Positions 50,268 to 62,234 are shown, counted from the first letter of the stretch. The stretch: DNA of 64,000 nt from Bugula neritina (GCA_964035545.1 OZ037770.1:9326973-9390972), one strand, 5' to 3'. A program made the numbers and translations. Notes: generated by a model not told the origin, from the sequence alone.

Positions 50268-50802
50268 TGTAGTAAATATCAGATTCATCCCCCTTTAACC
50301 TTCCCTATGGCAAGTACTGTAGTTATAGCCAAGTCTGTGGCGTAACTTTCCAATACTTTAAATACTATGGCTATTGTTAAGCCTTTAGCATAGTGAATAG
50401 ATAATCCCTTTTCCCTAATTATAAGTACAATACATACACTTGGTTGGGATATTTCTTTTTGCTTATTTATGTTGACCGACAGTTGGACCGAGTTCGGCAG
50501 GTGGATGCAGACAGACCGAATGTCGGTTGCCGACATTTCCAGTGTCGGTTGCCGACATGACAGATGTCGGCATCCCCTGCCGAACATCGGTAGAAGGTTC
50601 TAGAAGTCCTTTGTTCCACTAGCATAAAAGAACACGCATTTTCGAGCTTCAGTCACTTGAAGACTGGAGCTCGGACTGGATACATCTCTACTACAATAAA
50701 GAATACTGTACGCACATGAATTCAACACTCTCTCTTGTTTCTTCTATAACAAGGAGTTATGTTCTCTGCCTGATTTGATTCTATAACCCACAAACTACGA
50801 CA
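50268..50802 (+). repeat. 3' LTR of Gypsy-like element 1
   Basis: 535 bases, from TGTAGTAAATATCAG to CTACGACA (TG...CA), preceded by a purine tract (gataggggg). It contains cataaaaga (TATA-like) near 50,624 and an aataaa signal near 50,696. Ends and preceding purines match the LTR at 62,235. Only this LTR is in the window. Confidence 0.75.
50466..50600. promoter_or_regulatory. Nested TCGG/CCGA palindromes in LTR 1
   Basis: Two identical TGTCGGTTGCCGACA palindromes (50,521-50,535 and 50,543-50,557, 22 bp apart) lie inside a 10-bp inverted pair, GTTCGGCAGG at 50,492-50,501 and CCTGCCGAAC at 50,576-50,585. They lie upstream of the TATA-like box. They could fold as a cruciform or RNA hairpin, or bind a dimeric protein. 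Confidence 0.7.
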
Positions 50803-50813
50803 AAACTGCATTT

Positions 50814-51266
50814 TTAAGTTGCCTTTATACCTTCACGATTTTCGGTCAAAAATTCAATTTGGCCGGGTTGAAATTTCTCCGAGTTGCATTGCATTGTAAA
50901 AGCCACTCTTTGAAATTTTTGTACTGTGATTACTTATTCGGCCAATTTTAGAGTAGGAGTAATAACTCCTTGTAAACATCGTTATTTAGTTATAACTTTG
51001 GCGATTAGCCAACGTACTTATTCGGTTATAATTATATAGCCTACGCCTTCTCAATTATCGCTTTTATGCTTTCCGCTTCACTAATTCACGACGTTTACAA
51101 AGGGCATCAAATAGCTATTATGCGAGTCAAATTTCAATTTCAGAAAGTGAGCAAGCGCATCAATATGATTTCAACGAGTTTCAGTTTGACTATAAAGGGG
51201 TACCCGGACAAGCATTATTAACTTAAATTCGGTTCTTTTTTCAGCAGAGGTATAAACACAACTTAG
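50814..51266. mobile_element. TTAA-flanked MITE, copy 2 (reverse orientation)
   Basis: About 453 bp, TTAA at 50,814-50,817 and TTAG (mutated) at 51,263-51,266. End repeats AGTTGCCTTTATACCTTC and (reversed) GTTGTGTTTATACCTC. Matches 43,778-44,242 over its length in the opposite direction. It begins 12 bases after LTR 1. Confidence 0.78.
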
Positions 51267-52955
51267 GAGATGATAAATGAAATTAGTGAAACCAAAATTG
51301 GAAAATGATGAATTGAGGTCTCTTTGCTTATGTGCAAGTTCAATTTAGCAAGTGTTTCAAGAGGATCAATGAATTTTTCTTGAATTCAGACACGGTCAAT
51401 TAAGTAGAGCAAATGGCCTCTCTACATCTACGAAAGCCACACAGTGATCTATACCATGCTGCGTACCAACAATAACAAAGTAGAGGTAGAACTATAATAG
51501 ATTCTAAATCCTAAAGTTAAAATATTTGCCTAAAAATTTATGATGAATCGGAGCATGGAAGTTCAGAATCCGATGAAAAAATTTGTGAAAAGAAATGCAG
51601 AAAGGTCTCCTCAAGTACTTTTTCCACAATGGAGAGCTCATTATAACCCTTATTTGGAAAATGCGGACATTTGTTTGAAAAACCTAGGGGGGGGAGGGTT
51701 CCCTCAGTTGCCAATCTATCAACTGAGTTATCATCTTTGAAAAAAGATTTAGAGACAGCGTGTACATAGAATAAAGGACCAAGAACCTTTGAAACACGCT
51801 GTACAAGGAATGGGAACAATGAACCATTACTTTTAATTCTATCGTCTGTTTTTTAAATGACCCAAAGGTCTTGGTAGTCATTTAAAGAGACTCTGTGATG
51901 GATTTATATATATACTTCATAGTTACACATTCTATAGTTTATAATGATTAAATTAAATATGGAAAACTCAAGAAAAAGAAAAAAAAACTACAAAAAAACA
52001 AGTTTATTGCATTGCTGATAAAACCTATAAGACGATCAAGCGCAGCTATTCCTGTATGCCTAAATCTACTGAAAACTGCATCACTAAATTCAATGACAAG
52101 CAACGGAACTGCAAGTAAACTTATAATCACCCTTTAAATGGTAAATGCCCATATAAAATGTAATATACTAAGGAACTGGAAAGATGTGATGACAGCACTA
52201 ACCAATCTTAATCACACTTTTTTCAACAAATTTTTAAGCTATATATAATAGCCACAAAGCCTCTTGCAAATGTAAATAAAATGAATAATACTGAACTCAG
52301 TAAACATGTGTGAAACCTAAAAAAGAAAAAAAGTCGAGCTTCAACATCAAATGGAACATCATAAAACCATGTAGCATCTCTAATCGATGCAATTTATGAA
52401 GGCATATACATATATAAGTTCAAGGCAACCAGAGCTGTCATCTCCTAATGCAACAAACTACTTTCGAGCCAATTCAAACAAAAAATATTTTTACTTGCCA
52501 AAACTCAATTTCTACAAATAAAATCTCTTAGTAAATATGACTTAAACTTTTATTCTTGTTGCGCACTGTGTTTGCTCTAAATTTCTGCACGTGTGAATAC
52601 TTCAATAGATGATTTATTAGAGTTGACTCTGAAGTTCTCTTATTAGGATCCTTCAAATATCAGTTTTCTGGGGTCAAGGTTGGATGATATTATTTAGATG
52701 AGAAGCTTCAGTATTTTCAAAACTATTTGTGTATGACACATGCGCTTTTTTATCAACCCAACATTGCAATAAGCTTTGCAGAAATCTGTAGAACAAAATC
52801 TATGAAATAATATATCAACAGCTAAAAAGCTTTGATGCCCACTAGTCCTTAAACTGAATGAGATTTCTTTATCCATGAGCTATTATTAAGTAATTTCATG
52901 CAAACCATATTGCCTTTGGTATCTCAATTTTCTTGCATAATTTTATTTTACGTTC
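51267..52955. other. Intergenic, nothing recognised
   Basis: AT-rich sequence. Small open frames on both strands have no domain or splice context. Confidence 0.4.
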
Positions 52956-52959
52956 ATTT

Positions 52960-53460
52960 TTGTTTGTTTGTTTGTTTGTTTGGTTTATTTCATCAAAGGT
53001 ATTTAATAACACAAGGACATTAGAAAATGCCAAGGAGGCGATGATGAGGCCCATTGCGCTATAGCCTAGCTAGTCATGCGCGGGCCAACACGAGCTGACA
53101 GCGACTCTATCCAGAAAAATACAAAAAAAATACAACTATTCTAACAGATAAAGCCTCAACTTCCTCCCAAATTCATTAGGGTTGCTAATTGACCGTAAAG
53201 GGATTGGCAGTTCATTCCATAGTGCCACCTCCTGATAACAGTTTCTTCTGTGACCTGCTGCTGTTTGAGAGTGAGGAAGGGGGAGATTTATGAATGATTG
53301 ACGTGTATTGATAGAGTGAGTGGGAAAAAAATTGTCAGAGTAGAAAAAAGAATGAGCTTTCTTTAACACTTTAAAACGGTAAATCTGGTATATTGAGAGA
53401 ACTTTATGCTTAGTAAATAGAGGCGCTGATGGATGGTCAAACGGTTTTTATTTATACATT
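52960..53460 (-). mobile_element. 5'-truncated LINE, 3' end with (AAAC)n tail
   Basis: On the minus strand an open frame from about 53,450 to 53,136 gives the typical C-terminal end of a non-LTR retrotransposon polyprotein: a histidine-proline start (DHPSAPLFTKHK), IYQIYRFKVLKKAHSFFY, then INTRQSF...CYQEVALWNELP and a basic leucine tail. About 175 bases of 3' UTR follow, then (AAAC)5 at 52,960-52,982 as a tail. The usual WN-L-P motif near the end of LINE reverse transcriptases is present. The copy is truncated at its 5' end. Confidence 0.75.
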
Positions 53461-53984
53461 TATACATTTCAATCCATTGACGTATTATTTAGTATGTAAG
53501 CTTCTTACATTTTATCTGATGATTGTGTGCTGAACAAATGAAACCATAAGTAATGAAATGCTTTAATCAAATTTTATCCTCTACTTTCTCTATATATAGA
53601 TCTTCTCAATCTCAGTTTATCTTTCTCAGAGTGCAACTGTTGCTTGCTCAGTGAGCCCAGCAAAAGCAAGTATAGGAATTGGCAAGTAGCTTGATGAAAC
53701 TCCCTGATTTTCTTGAGATGCTTGCTTTAACTGTCACCGGAACTGCAATCGAGTCTCATGCAGCTTTGACTGTCTGAATCATATTTCTCGATGTATTACT
53801 CCAAGCTACTTTTAAAGTCCATAAATATTTGAGACTGTCCCATTAAAATGTAAATGCCTATACAAAGACTTAATCTACTAAGCAACTGTGACAAGACATG
53901 ACAATAACTCCAGCCAATCATACATAGGACTCTGTTAAACTACTTTTCAAACCCGATTCAACAACCATAAAGCCTCCTTCCTAC

Positions 53985-55725
53985 ATGCAAAAAAGCGAAC
54001 CCACAACTCAGCAGACACATGTGGAATTTAAAAGAAAGCAACAAGGGATTCAGCTTAAAATGGAGCAATTTAAAAAATATGTAAATCACACTCAGACTTA
54101 TGAGTGTGATTTACATAAGTTCCAGTGTGATATGATAACCGAGGAAAAGAGCAGTATAAGACATGCAGGGCAAACCTATGAAGTAGACAGAATGACTCTG
54201 AAGCGTTATCTTGATAAGCGGAAGTTAGGATATAAAATCACAAGTGCTGCCAAGCGTGTGTTTACTACTCAGGAAGAGAAGCTGGTAGCCGATCACATCA
54301 GAGCTTTGGATAACTGTTTTCATGGTCTCAGCAAGGACAAGTGTCAAAGGCTTGCATTTGAATTTGCCAAGGCAAACATCTCTACACCAGCTAAGTGGAT
54401 AAAGGATGGAATGGCTGGTAAGTGGCCCGATAGAATTTTACATAGTTATACACTGATTCAATTACTAAAATTTTCACCCGAATTTGTGAGGTTAACTTAA
54501 GTTTTTCAGCTTTTCACTTATAAAAATGAATCTTAAACAGAGCATTGCATTTCCATGTCATATTATTATATAAATATTTTTTCCAGGACTTGACTGGTTC
54601 AGTAACTTCATGTTTAGGAAACAGCCTCTCGGTTCGAAAGCCAGAAGCCACCTCACTCGCTCGGCAAGCAGGTTTCAACAAGGTTGCCGTGGATGGTTTT
54701 TTAAGAAATTATCGGATCTCCTGGCATGGTAGGTTCACCAGCATATTTTACTACTAGACATGTGCTGTAAGAAATGGCCAATAAAAACGTAGTTTTTAAA
54801 ATATTTTCAAACATGGCATCATTCAAATTTCCATCACGGAGATTTTCATATCCGAATTAGGGTTTTATTTTTAAAACAAATATTTATTTCAATACTCTCA
54901 GATATGTGTCTGACAGCAAATAATTGTTATAGGTTCAACTTTGCTGCCCAAGACATGCACAATTTGGACGAGACGGGCATGTCTACAATGCAGTCTCCTG
55001 GAAATGTTGTAACAGCTACAGGGAAAAAACAAGGCGGATCTACTTCTTCCCAAGAATGTGGAGAGTTGACAGCATTGTGTTATGCAATTAATGCAGCTGG
55101 AAACCATGTTCCTCCATTTTATATATTTCTAAGAGTAACAGTCATTCATGAATGGATGTGTACCTGGTGCTAAAGGGGTCGCAGCAAAGTCTGGCTATAT
55201 GAATTAAGAGATTTTTATTGATGACTACCATTTTTCATTTCTAATTTGCGATGCTCAAAAGATCACCCAGTACTACTTATACTTGACAACCACTCTTCTC
55301 ATACATCACTGAAAGCTATAGAAATATGCAATAACTCTAGCGTTCATTTGTTGACTCTCCCACCTCATACATCGCACAAATTACAGCCCCTCGACCGGTG
55401 CGTGTATGGCTCATTCAAAACTATTTTGAACAGGTCACTGGACGAGTGGATGAGGTCTCACCCTGGTAGATCTGTGTCGATTTATGAAATGGCAGGCCTC
55501 TCCACTTCCGCTTTCAGTCGGAACATGACTCCATTAAATATCTGCTCAGGATTCAGTTGTACAGGAATATACCCGCTTGACTCACAAGTTTTTGGCGAAG
55601 AGGATTTCATCTCAGCCAGCGTTACGGAGCAACCTCTGCCATCGACATCAACAGAAGACGTAGAGCCTAGATGTCGTTCTTTCACAATTGCTTCAGCTCA
55701 ATTACTAGACGACCCACAGCCATAA
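53985..55725 (+). pseudogene. Tigger/pogo-like transposase, broken
   Basis: The N-terminal part (53,985-54,419) carries a psq-type helix-turn-helix (TLKRYLDKRKLGYKI) and a CENP-B-like second DNA-binding region (FTTQEEKLVADHIRAL, PAKWIKDGMAG). A donor GTAAGT at 54,420 and an acceptor TTTTCCAG at about 54,587 join GMAG to LDWFSNFMFR, so the original gene had an intron. A frameshift near 54,620 leads to SVRKPEATSLARQAGF. The first catalytic Asp is in NLDETGMS (about 54,965), the second in LILDNHSSH, the third in HKLQPLD, with 35 residues between the last two (DD35D). Between 55,130 and 55,250 there are further frameshifts and a stop. It would have cut and pasted its element at TA sites; this copy cannot encode an intact enzyme. 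Confidence 0.85.
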
Positions 55726-56099
55726 ACCAGCAGCACCACCACCGCTATAACTCTGGAACAGATCATTCAACTGCCTAGGGGAGGTCCTCGGAAGTCGAAC
55801 AATCGATGAAAAGTGAAATCAGCAATACTGATACACGAGAAAAAGAGCGAATTCAAAAAGAGCAGGCTGGGAAGGACAAAGTGGTAAAACTGCAAAAAAG
55901 GCTTCTGCCAGAAAAAGCTTCATCGGTTTTACTACAGAGTAAACATTAGGCTGGTCTCGTTGGCTGGTGTGAAGATTTGTGACATATTGGCGCTAATTTA
56001 CTGTTAAATCTGCACAAGTTGATATATTTTATTCTTAGATAAAAATGTAGTACTACTATTTATATAAAAAAACTTGATTAGGACCTAACTTTATGTGTT

Positions 56100-56366
56100 A
56101 ATTTGGCCGCTCAAATTATCCCACACCGAAATCGCCAACGGCTCAAATTACTTCCAATAGAGGGTAATTTGAGTCGCACAACATGACATTATTATAGGTT
56201 TAAAATCTTTGGTGTGCTGTAAACAAAAAAATATTTCAAGTGTTAGCAATAGCAAACATCCACATATGTATGTGTACGCAATGTTAGCACTCAATACACA
56301 GTATTTTGTTTAATACCTAGCAAAAAGTAAAAATCGGCTCAAATTACCCTGGCTTCCCCTACACAG
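56100..56366. repeat. 3' end of the Tigger/pogo element, subterminal repeats
   Basis: The motif ggctcaaattac (or its reverse) occurs four times, near 56,112, 56,142, 56,165 and 56,332. The last is followed by cctggcttcccctac, which on the minus strand reads TAGGGGAAGCCAGGG, the TA + GGGG type end of pogo elements. I found no matching left end upstream of 53,985, so the left side is lost. Confidence 0.6.
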
Positions 56367-56520
56367 ATTGAGATATATAAATATATACCTTATAAAATTC
56401 TAATCATGTACGTGCACATGTCAAAACAAGACATTAGATAGCGTGAGAAGGGTATAAACTAGATGACGAAAACATGGTTGCAAGAGTACCTTTACTGCTT
56501 CACTGAGCATAAAACACATA

Positions 56521-57690
56521 ACAGGTGTCGGAATGTCACAATTATTTTCAAAGTGAACAACCTACAAAAAGGCCATCTATTAAAAACAAAAACAAAGCAA
56601 ACTAGGAAATGTTCTGCTAACAAAGGAAAATAGGATGAAAAATGATGAGTTTCATTAGGCAATTGTGTATTTAAAGAAAAAAAGGGTATTTTAGTTGAGA
56701 AAAAAAAGGAAAAAGGGAAAAGCAGCTTGTGGTACGAGATGTTTTCACATACCTGGAAGCAGGAGCTAAGGCCACCAAGTACTACTTGGTAAAAAAGGAT
56801 GAGAAAGAGATTACTGTTACTGCAAGTCATTACGGGGGAGGATCACCTAGAAGGGTCTCGTACAGTAACATGGTCAAAATGAGCTGCATACTCTGCAGGG
56901 CCAAGAAGGACCATATAGCAGCCCACTGCCCAGATGACTTCTGCACAAGTACTGTGAACTGGGACTAGGGACTGCTTGTCCTGTGCAATGGTGCAACAGC
57001 ATTGATTACCTGTTGGAGCAATGTCCCTTTAGGAGGTAAAACATTTACAATCATGGAAAGTCAAAAAATCCATGATGAAATGAAGACAAGCACACCTATA
57101 TATCTTTATTAAGATTTAAAAATCATCCCAAACTAACTATAATTAGACAGTTCATAAAATAAAGCTTTAATTTCAACTATGGTATTGGTATTATTGCCCA
57201 TCTTGCTGACTTTTTACAAACTTCATCGAATTCTGTATCAGTTGCCGTTGAAAATGATGGCTTCGATTTAAGAACTTGGAGTTTGACTTGAGAGAAGGCC
57301 AAGAAAACTCCTTTCACTATTTGGTTGGTTATTGTGTATGAACATTTTTTATTCTAGACATTTTAAGTGCATTAGTTGTAAAAAGCAAGCCACTAAAGAA
57401 GGTTTCTCAACTGAGATTTGGCGATTACCTTGGTTAAGAAAGTACAATGAAGATGTGTTCTATCATCTTAGCATTATTTATGCTGCTTAACAAGGAACAG
57501 AGGACTTGATTTGAAAAAGCAGGTGACAGGTGTCTGAATGTCACAAATATTTCCAAAGTGGACAACCTGCAAAAAAGCCATCTGGTAAAAACAAAAACAA
57601 AACAAACTAGGAAATCTTCCGACAACTGATGCTACAAAGGGTAATAGGAAGAAAAATGATGAGTTTCATCAGAGCAATAGTAGGTAATGT
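56521..57690. repeat. Direct repeat pair about 1 kb apart
   Basis: About 150 bases at 56,521-56,672 (aggtgtcggaatgtcacaat, then caacctacaaaaaggccatc) recur at 57,527-57,684 (aggtgtctgaatgtcacaaa, then caacctgcaaaaaagccatc) with scattered changes. The plus strand around the first copy has a frame (56,729-56,968) with CILCRAKKDHIAAHCPDDFC, a possible zinc-binding tail. The frame after the second (57,629-57,811) has no domain. This looks like two decayed copies or a duplicated part of a mobile element, whose type I cannot name. Confidence 0.45.
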
Positions 57691-57811
57691 AGCTTTTTGT
57701 GTTTTGATTGTGGCCATAGACTTCAAAAAAGAGGAATTGGAGGAGCCCCTCCGCAGACGATGGCGATCACCAGCCATGGACAGGAAGATCAAAGGCCACC
57801 TGGGGCCTTAG

Positions 57812-58787
57812 TATAAATTATTTATATATAATTATCATAAATGCTGGTGCTGTTGGTGCAAATGAAATCAATTTGCAACAACAGCTCCTAAATAATTGAA
57901 AATGAGTGATAAATCTAATTATTGCAAAGAATTATTTTGTAAATTTTTTAGATTTGCACGTGTTATTCACATTAGTCCAATAGCTGTTTGGGTGCATGAT
58001 TTCATTGCAAAATTTATTTAAAATTTGGTAGCTGCGGTGGATTGTGGTAGGCCAAGAAAAGAATTTTTTGCTCTTTTTGCAAAAAACGCATGAGCAGTTA
58101 GTGACTAATGAGCACACTCTGTCCCTCCAAGATCCAATGCTTTTGAGCAAATGCTATCATGCTCTTGGGGGTCATCATGGGTAAGTATTAAACAAAAAAC
58201 TTTAGTACGCTGCTACATTTACAACTGGACCTATATTTTCAAGGATAATGTAGTGTTTGCTGATGCATTCTTATTTGCATCAGTGATTGAAGATTTTTAA
58301 ATATATTACATTCGTTTTTTAGGTCTTTTACTGATGCAGACTGGGTCCACACCTTGTATAATAAACTCTTTAGATGGAGATGAGCCCAATTTGGTACAGC
58401 TAAGGTAGGGGCTTAAATCTACAGGAGTCTTACAGGTTAATAAAGTTGAATTCAAAATAAATTTCAGATAATGAACAGCTGCAACATTTTTTTTAGCTGA
58501 GGAACAAAGTCCCTCATATGCTGAAGCACATGACTGAAATTTCAGCATAACCAGCTCTGAATATTAGAAGATTTGTGGCATTATTTGAAGTCAAATTCGA
58601 CCAGATGGCAGCTTAAAAAGCCGAACGCAAAAGAAAGCGTACAGCGGATCTGTGAAATACTTAAGAGAAGCTTGGGGTAATGTTATTTATTTTTTCTTGT
58701 AATTTATATTCCAGTTTCTTTTTAACCTATTACATTAAAACATCTTTTTGCTAACTTTTGTTTTGTTGCAATAATAGATAAAGCAAA
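57812..58787. other. Unassigned, possible decayed coding remnants
   Basis: No clear exon. It may include further pieces of the gene that ends in the HECT-like fragment, but I could not join any frame to it with confidence. Confidence 0.3.
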
Positions 58788-59096
58788 TTGAATAGCTTCT
58801 TTGCAAATCAATGCAAAATAGTTTTATTTGCAGGAGTGCGAAAAGCTGATGGACAAGTAACGCCAGAAAAGATCCTAAGGTTCACAGTTTGTGCCTACAC
58901 GGAACCATTCTTAGGAATTTCGTTAAAGCCATTAATTGTTTTTGTGGAAGCAGAACATCTTTTTCCTCTTGTAAAAAGTAGCACATGTGCAAACATTCTT
59001 TTTCTTCCATATATGAACAAAAATCATAATGCTGATGAAAAAACACGTGAAAAATATGACGCAAGTTTTTTAAACGAATATTTTGGTAATATGTAG
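58788..59096 (+). pseudogene. Fragment resembling a HECT ubiquitin-ligase C-lobe
   Basis: About 100 residues ending at TAG (59,094-59,096). KILRFTVCAYTEPF resembles the LxFxTG strand of HECT C-lobes, and KSSTCANILFLPYM matches the catalytic region, with Cys as the thioester site. The end, FLNEYFGNM, resembles the usual ...GFG-hydrophobic end. The expected glycine after the strand is missing and no preceding N-lobe was found. There is no ATG at the start of the frame, so it is either a last exon or a pseudogene. HECT-like genes are common passengers near mobile elements in invertebrates, which would also fit. Confidence 0.5.
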
Positions 59097-60530
59097 TAGC
59101 TCTCTGTATGTATAACTTAATTTGTTAAAAGCATGCATTTTGCAATTGAACGTGCAGAATTTTATTTAAGTTATAATGATGAGGTTTTAGAGTTAGTTTG
59201 TTTCCAGTTTTCCATTATTTACAAACTTATGCAGTCTGTCGTTTGACAGTCTACTAGGATGTCGTGATTCAAATTTTATATTGAATTAAATAAACCATAT
59301 CAATGAATTCAATTAATAAATTGTGTTCAGAAATTCTACTTAATGAATTCAGAGCCACTATTCCTGTGGGAACCTCTGATGGAAAGGGTTTTTAAAAGCA
59401 GGCTACAAACTTTTTCTAATGTGACAGAGGAACAATTATGACTGGATGTTCTTCCTAACACCGCCAATGTCAACAACAGCATCTGTGTAGAGTTAGCAGC
59501 TTATGATTGTGTGAATATGTTCACCTCTGTACAAATGCCAGTTAATAAAGTGCTGGAGATCAGAGCAGCACTTGGGACATTTTAACTAGCTTTGCATTCG
59601 TGTCATATTTTATCTGTGAACACTATTAAAAGAAATTTGAGAGATACAGCATTCAAACCATATAACCCTGTATCATACACAGTCCTAGTCAGAGGCAGCC
59701 GGTAGTAGTGGGGTGCTTGGTTTGAGTGTGTGTGGGGCCGGTGAAGTGAGTGTGGGAAAATGGGGAAGAGCAGTTTGTGCATGTCCTCTAGTGCGTTTAG
59801 GCAGTCATAGCTGCGCAGCTACCCAGAGCGCAAAAATTGTCACCTTTACGAAGGAGAATATGCACTTAATCAGAGAAATGCGCACACCAAGTGGTACCAC
59901 GAAAAAAGTTGCTTAAGAGCAGGAGATGGAAGAGGTAAGCAAAAATTGTCTTGGTTGGAAAAAAGTATAAGTTAGTCAACTCAGCCAATGAGCTTTAGGT
60001 CCATTATAGTCACCAGCTGCTTCCATTTTAAATTGCAAAGCTCTTGTGTGTGCCTCAGAGGGTACAAATTTTATAGGATTTTATAGGAATTTAGCTGCTG
60101 ATACATATGATTTTTGCACTAAACCAATAAAATATTTATAAATACAACTAAATAATTAAGTTTATCAACAACTCTGCTTCATTTCATGTTTCGTCTAATT
60201 TTTCAGTAAGAAACTAAAATATACATTACGGTTTTTTCATAACGCTCAGTTAATAACTATCAAAAACGCTAATTCATACGACTGAGAACTTTAATTTACG
60301 TTATAAGTTATTAAATATTTTATTATTTCAAATAAAACACAAACTACTAAATCTCTTGCACCTGATAGCTAAACATAATCCAAATAGCTTTCGGAAATAG
60401 TTGATGGATTCTATAAGCGCGGCCCTCGATTGTTTAGATTTTCCCCGGAAACGAGACATAAAAAATATAGTTCAATATTGGAGCCTAACTAGTTTTTCAC
60501 CTAAAACATGACATGAATTGCTAAACCCCC
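59097..60530. other. Intergenic with a SINE fragment
   Basis: Apart from the SINE piece at 59,370-59,480 I see no supported feature. The frame at 59,713-59,916 lacks recognisable character. Confidence 0.35.
59370..59480 (-). mobile_element. SINE body fragment
   Basis: The minus strand reads CATTGGCGGTGTTAGGAAGA, then CCAGTCATAATTGTTCCTCT and an AACCCTTTCCATCAGAGG tail, as in the other SINE copies. The tRNA head is missing. Confidence 0.6.
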
Positions 60531-60537
60531 GAGTTAC

Positions 60538-62056
60538 TTGGCTGACTATCATGTTGGGTGCCTGACTGAACCCCGCTCCTCGAATCATTCACTCCAACCG
60601 AGTACGAATTCGGGCTGTCATCTCGGGCCGGCCATAAATACACTAACTATTCAAGAAATTCAAGACCGAAATTCAGGGGTAGCCCGACGTCTGGAGTTGT
60701 CTAATTTAACTGACCACTTGACCGGTCACGTGACCGGCAATCCCACGAGTTTTAAAATTGAAATTCAAAACTCGGCCATTTTCACTTCAACTCTAGACGA
60801 AGAAGCACGTTTTCTCGAACTAAAATCAGAAAACTTAGCAGATATGGAGCCTATAAGGATTGAACAAGCTCAAATCACTACACGATCAGGTATTTCTAGC
60901 ATACTAAAACCTCCTTTCACGGAGTACAGTAGCTCGTTCGACTCATTTTCACCCATCAGTGGGAAAATGAGTTGTTCTTTGACAACAAAGGTCAGGGCGA
61001 TTCAGAAGAGTCCCCAGTCCATGACTACCTGCTAGACCAGGAGATTGGACGGGTGTCTTTTCGGCTATCACCTGACCTACCCCTTTGTCACAGAATACCT
61101 TACAAGGAGATGCTGAATTTCGGCAGTCATAAATCCAGGTCACCAAGGCCTCTACTTTCTGTTACAGAGGCCATGGAATGCGAGGAGGTCGGGGCGAGTC
61201 GTACCGACTCCCCGGCCGCAGTGACTCCTGACCCAGCTGCTAATAGCCTACCAGAGCCGGAGCCAGTGTCGGAGCCTGCACCCACCACTCAGCCAGAGAC
61301 AAATGTCTCCCCTCCAGTCGACGGTTCCCCGTCCGGCGAGGGTTCTCAGATGAAGGATGAGCCCATGTACCAGCAACTGGCTCTCCCCCAGGTCTTGACG
61401 GAGCGACCCCACTGGACCACGGAGGAAACCTGTGCCAAAGTAGAGAAAGATTGTGGCGAGGCCGGCAACCGCAAGTGCCGCCAATGTAGTAGGAAGTTTA
61501 CTACTACCAGGCGACTGCGGGTGCATGTGCCGCAACACTACACCAACGTTTTCTGCCCGTGGGGCGAATTCTCTTTTCAGAGAGATTATGTATTGCGTCA
61601 CCAGCGCATAGCCCGCTGCCACACGGGTCAGATATTTGTGGTTGACGAGGCAACATTCCCCGAGTTCCGGGATTTGATCCTCCCCCACATCTGTGACCCC
61701 CACAAACGGGCGACACTCATCCAGGGGTTCCCGGCATGCTGCCCAACGCAGGAAACCACGGACGAGGAGGCACCACCAACAGCCCGGCCAGCTGTCAACC
61801 GTTCCTCCGGGTTGTGTTGGCTCGGGTCGACGGAAATGGAGAAAAGACCCCACAGATAGCCGGCCACAAAAGGAAGCGGCGCCAGGACTCCAGAGCCCCA
61901 GTTCCCACTCCAGCCCCGGCAGAGCAGACACGATGTCCCCATGAGGCTGAGGTTTTCCGGCTCCGACGCCAGCTGCGCCGGCTGGATGACGATCTACACT
62001 CTGTCCGCCGCCGTCTAGACAAACTGGAAGACCGCAGAAGCAGCCGCCGCAATTAA
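60538..62056 (+). pseudogene. Gypsy accessory zinc-finger protein, copy 2 (frameshifted)
   Basis: The first frame (60,538-61,035) gives a polar region without known motif; it has no ATG near its start. A second frame (to 61,859) carries the homologous order of copy 1: DYLLDQEIGRVSF, a Pro/Glu-rich linker, LALPQVLTER, the C2H2 finger CRQCSRKFTTTRRLRVHVPQH, and an atypical second finger where the second Cys is replaced (FCPWGEFSF...RHQRIARCH). Then follow IFVVDEATFPEFRDLI and GFPAC. Around 61,780-61,800 the frame shifts, and the third frame (to 62,056) continues with a basic stretch and CPHEAEVFRLRRQLRRLDDD, a coiled-coil-like end. At least two frameshifts, so it is not functional here. No pol sequence is left upstream. 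The protein has higher GC than its surroundings. Confidence 0.75.
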
Positions 62057-62234
62057 GGTGTAGCTAACGACAATCACCCAGCTCAATCTATATCCTCTTG
62101 TTCCGGTTGTATATTTTTTTATGTATATGTAGCTAGTTATCTACCCCCAAGATATTGTTTTTTTTTATATATATAATAGTTTTTTTTCTTTTTTTATATA
62201 TATCGGAAAGCGGTACTTTCCGATAAGGGGTGAG

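Noticed and set aside
60538-61035. Gag protein of Gypsy-like element 2
   Set aside because: No zinc knuckle, capsid motif or initiator ATG supports a Gag call, so it is left as an unassigned extension.
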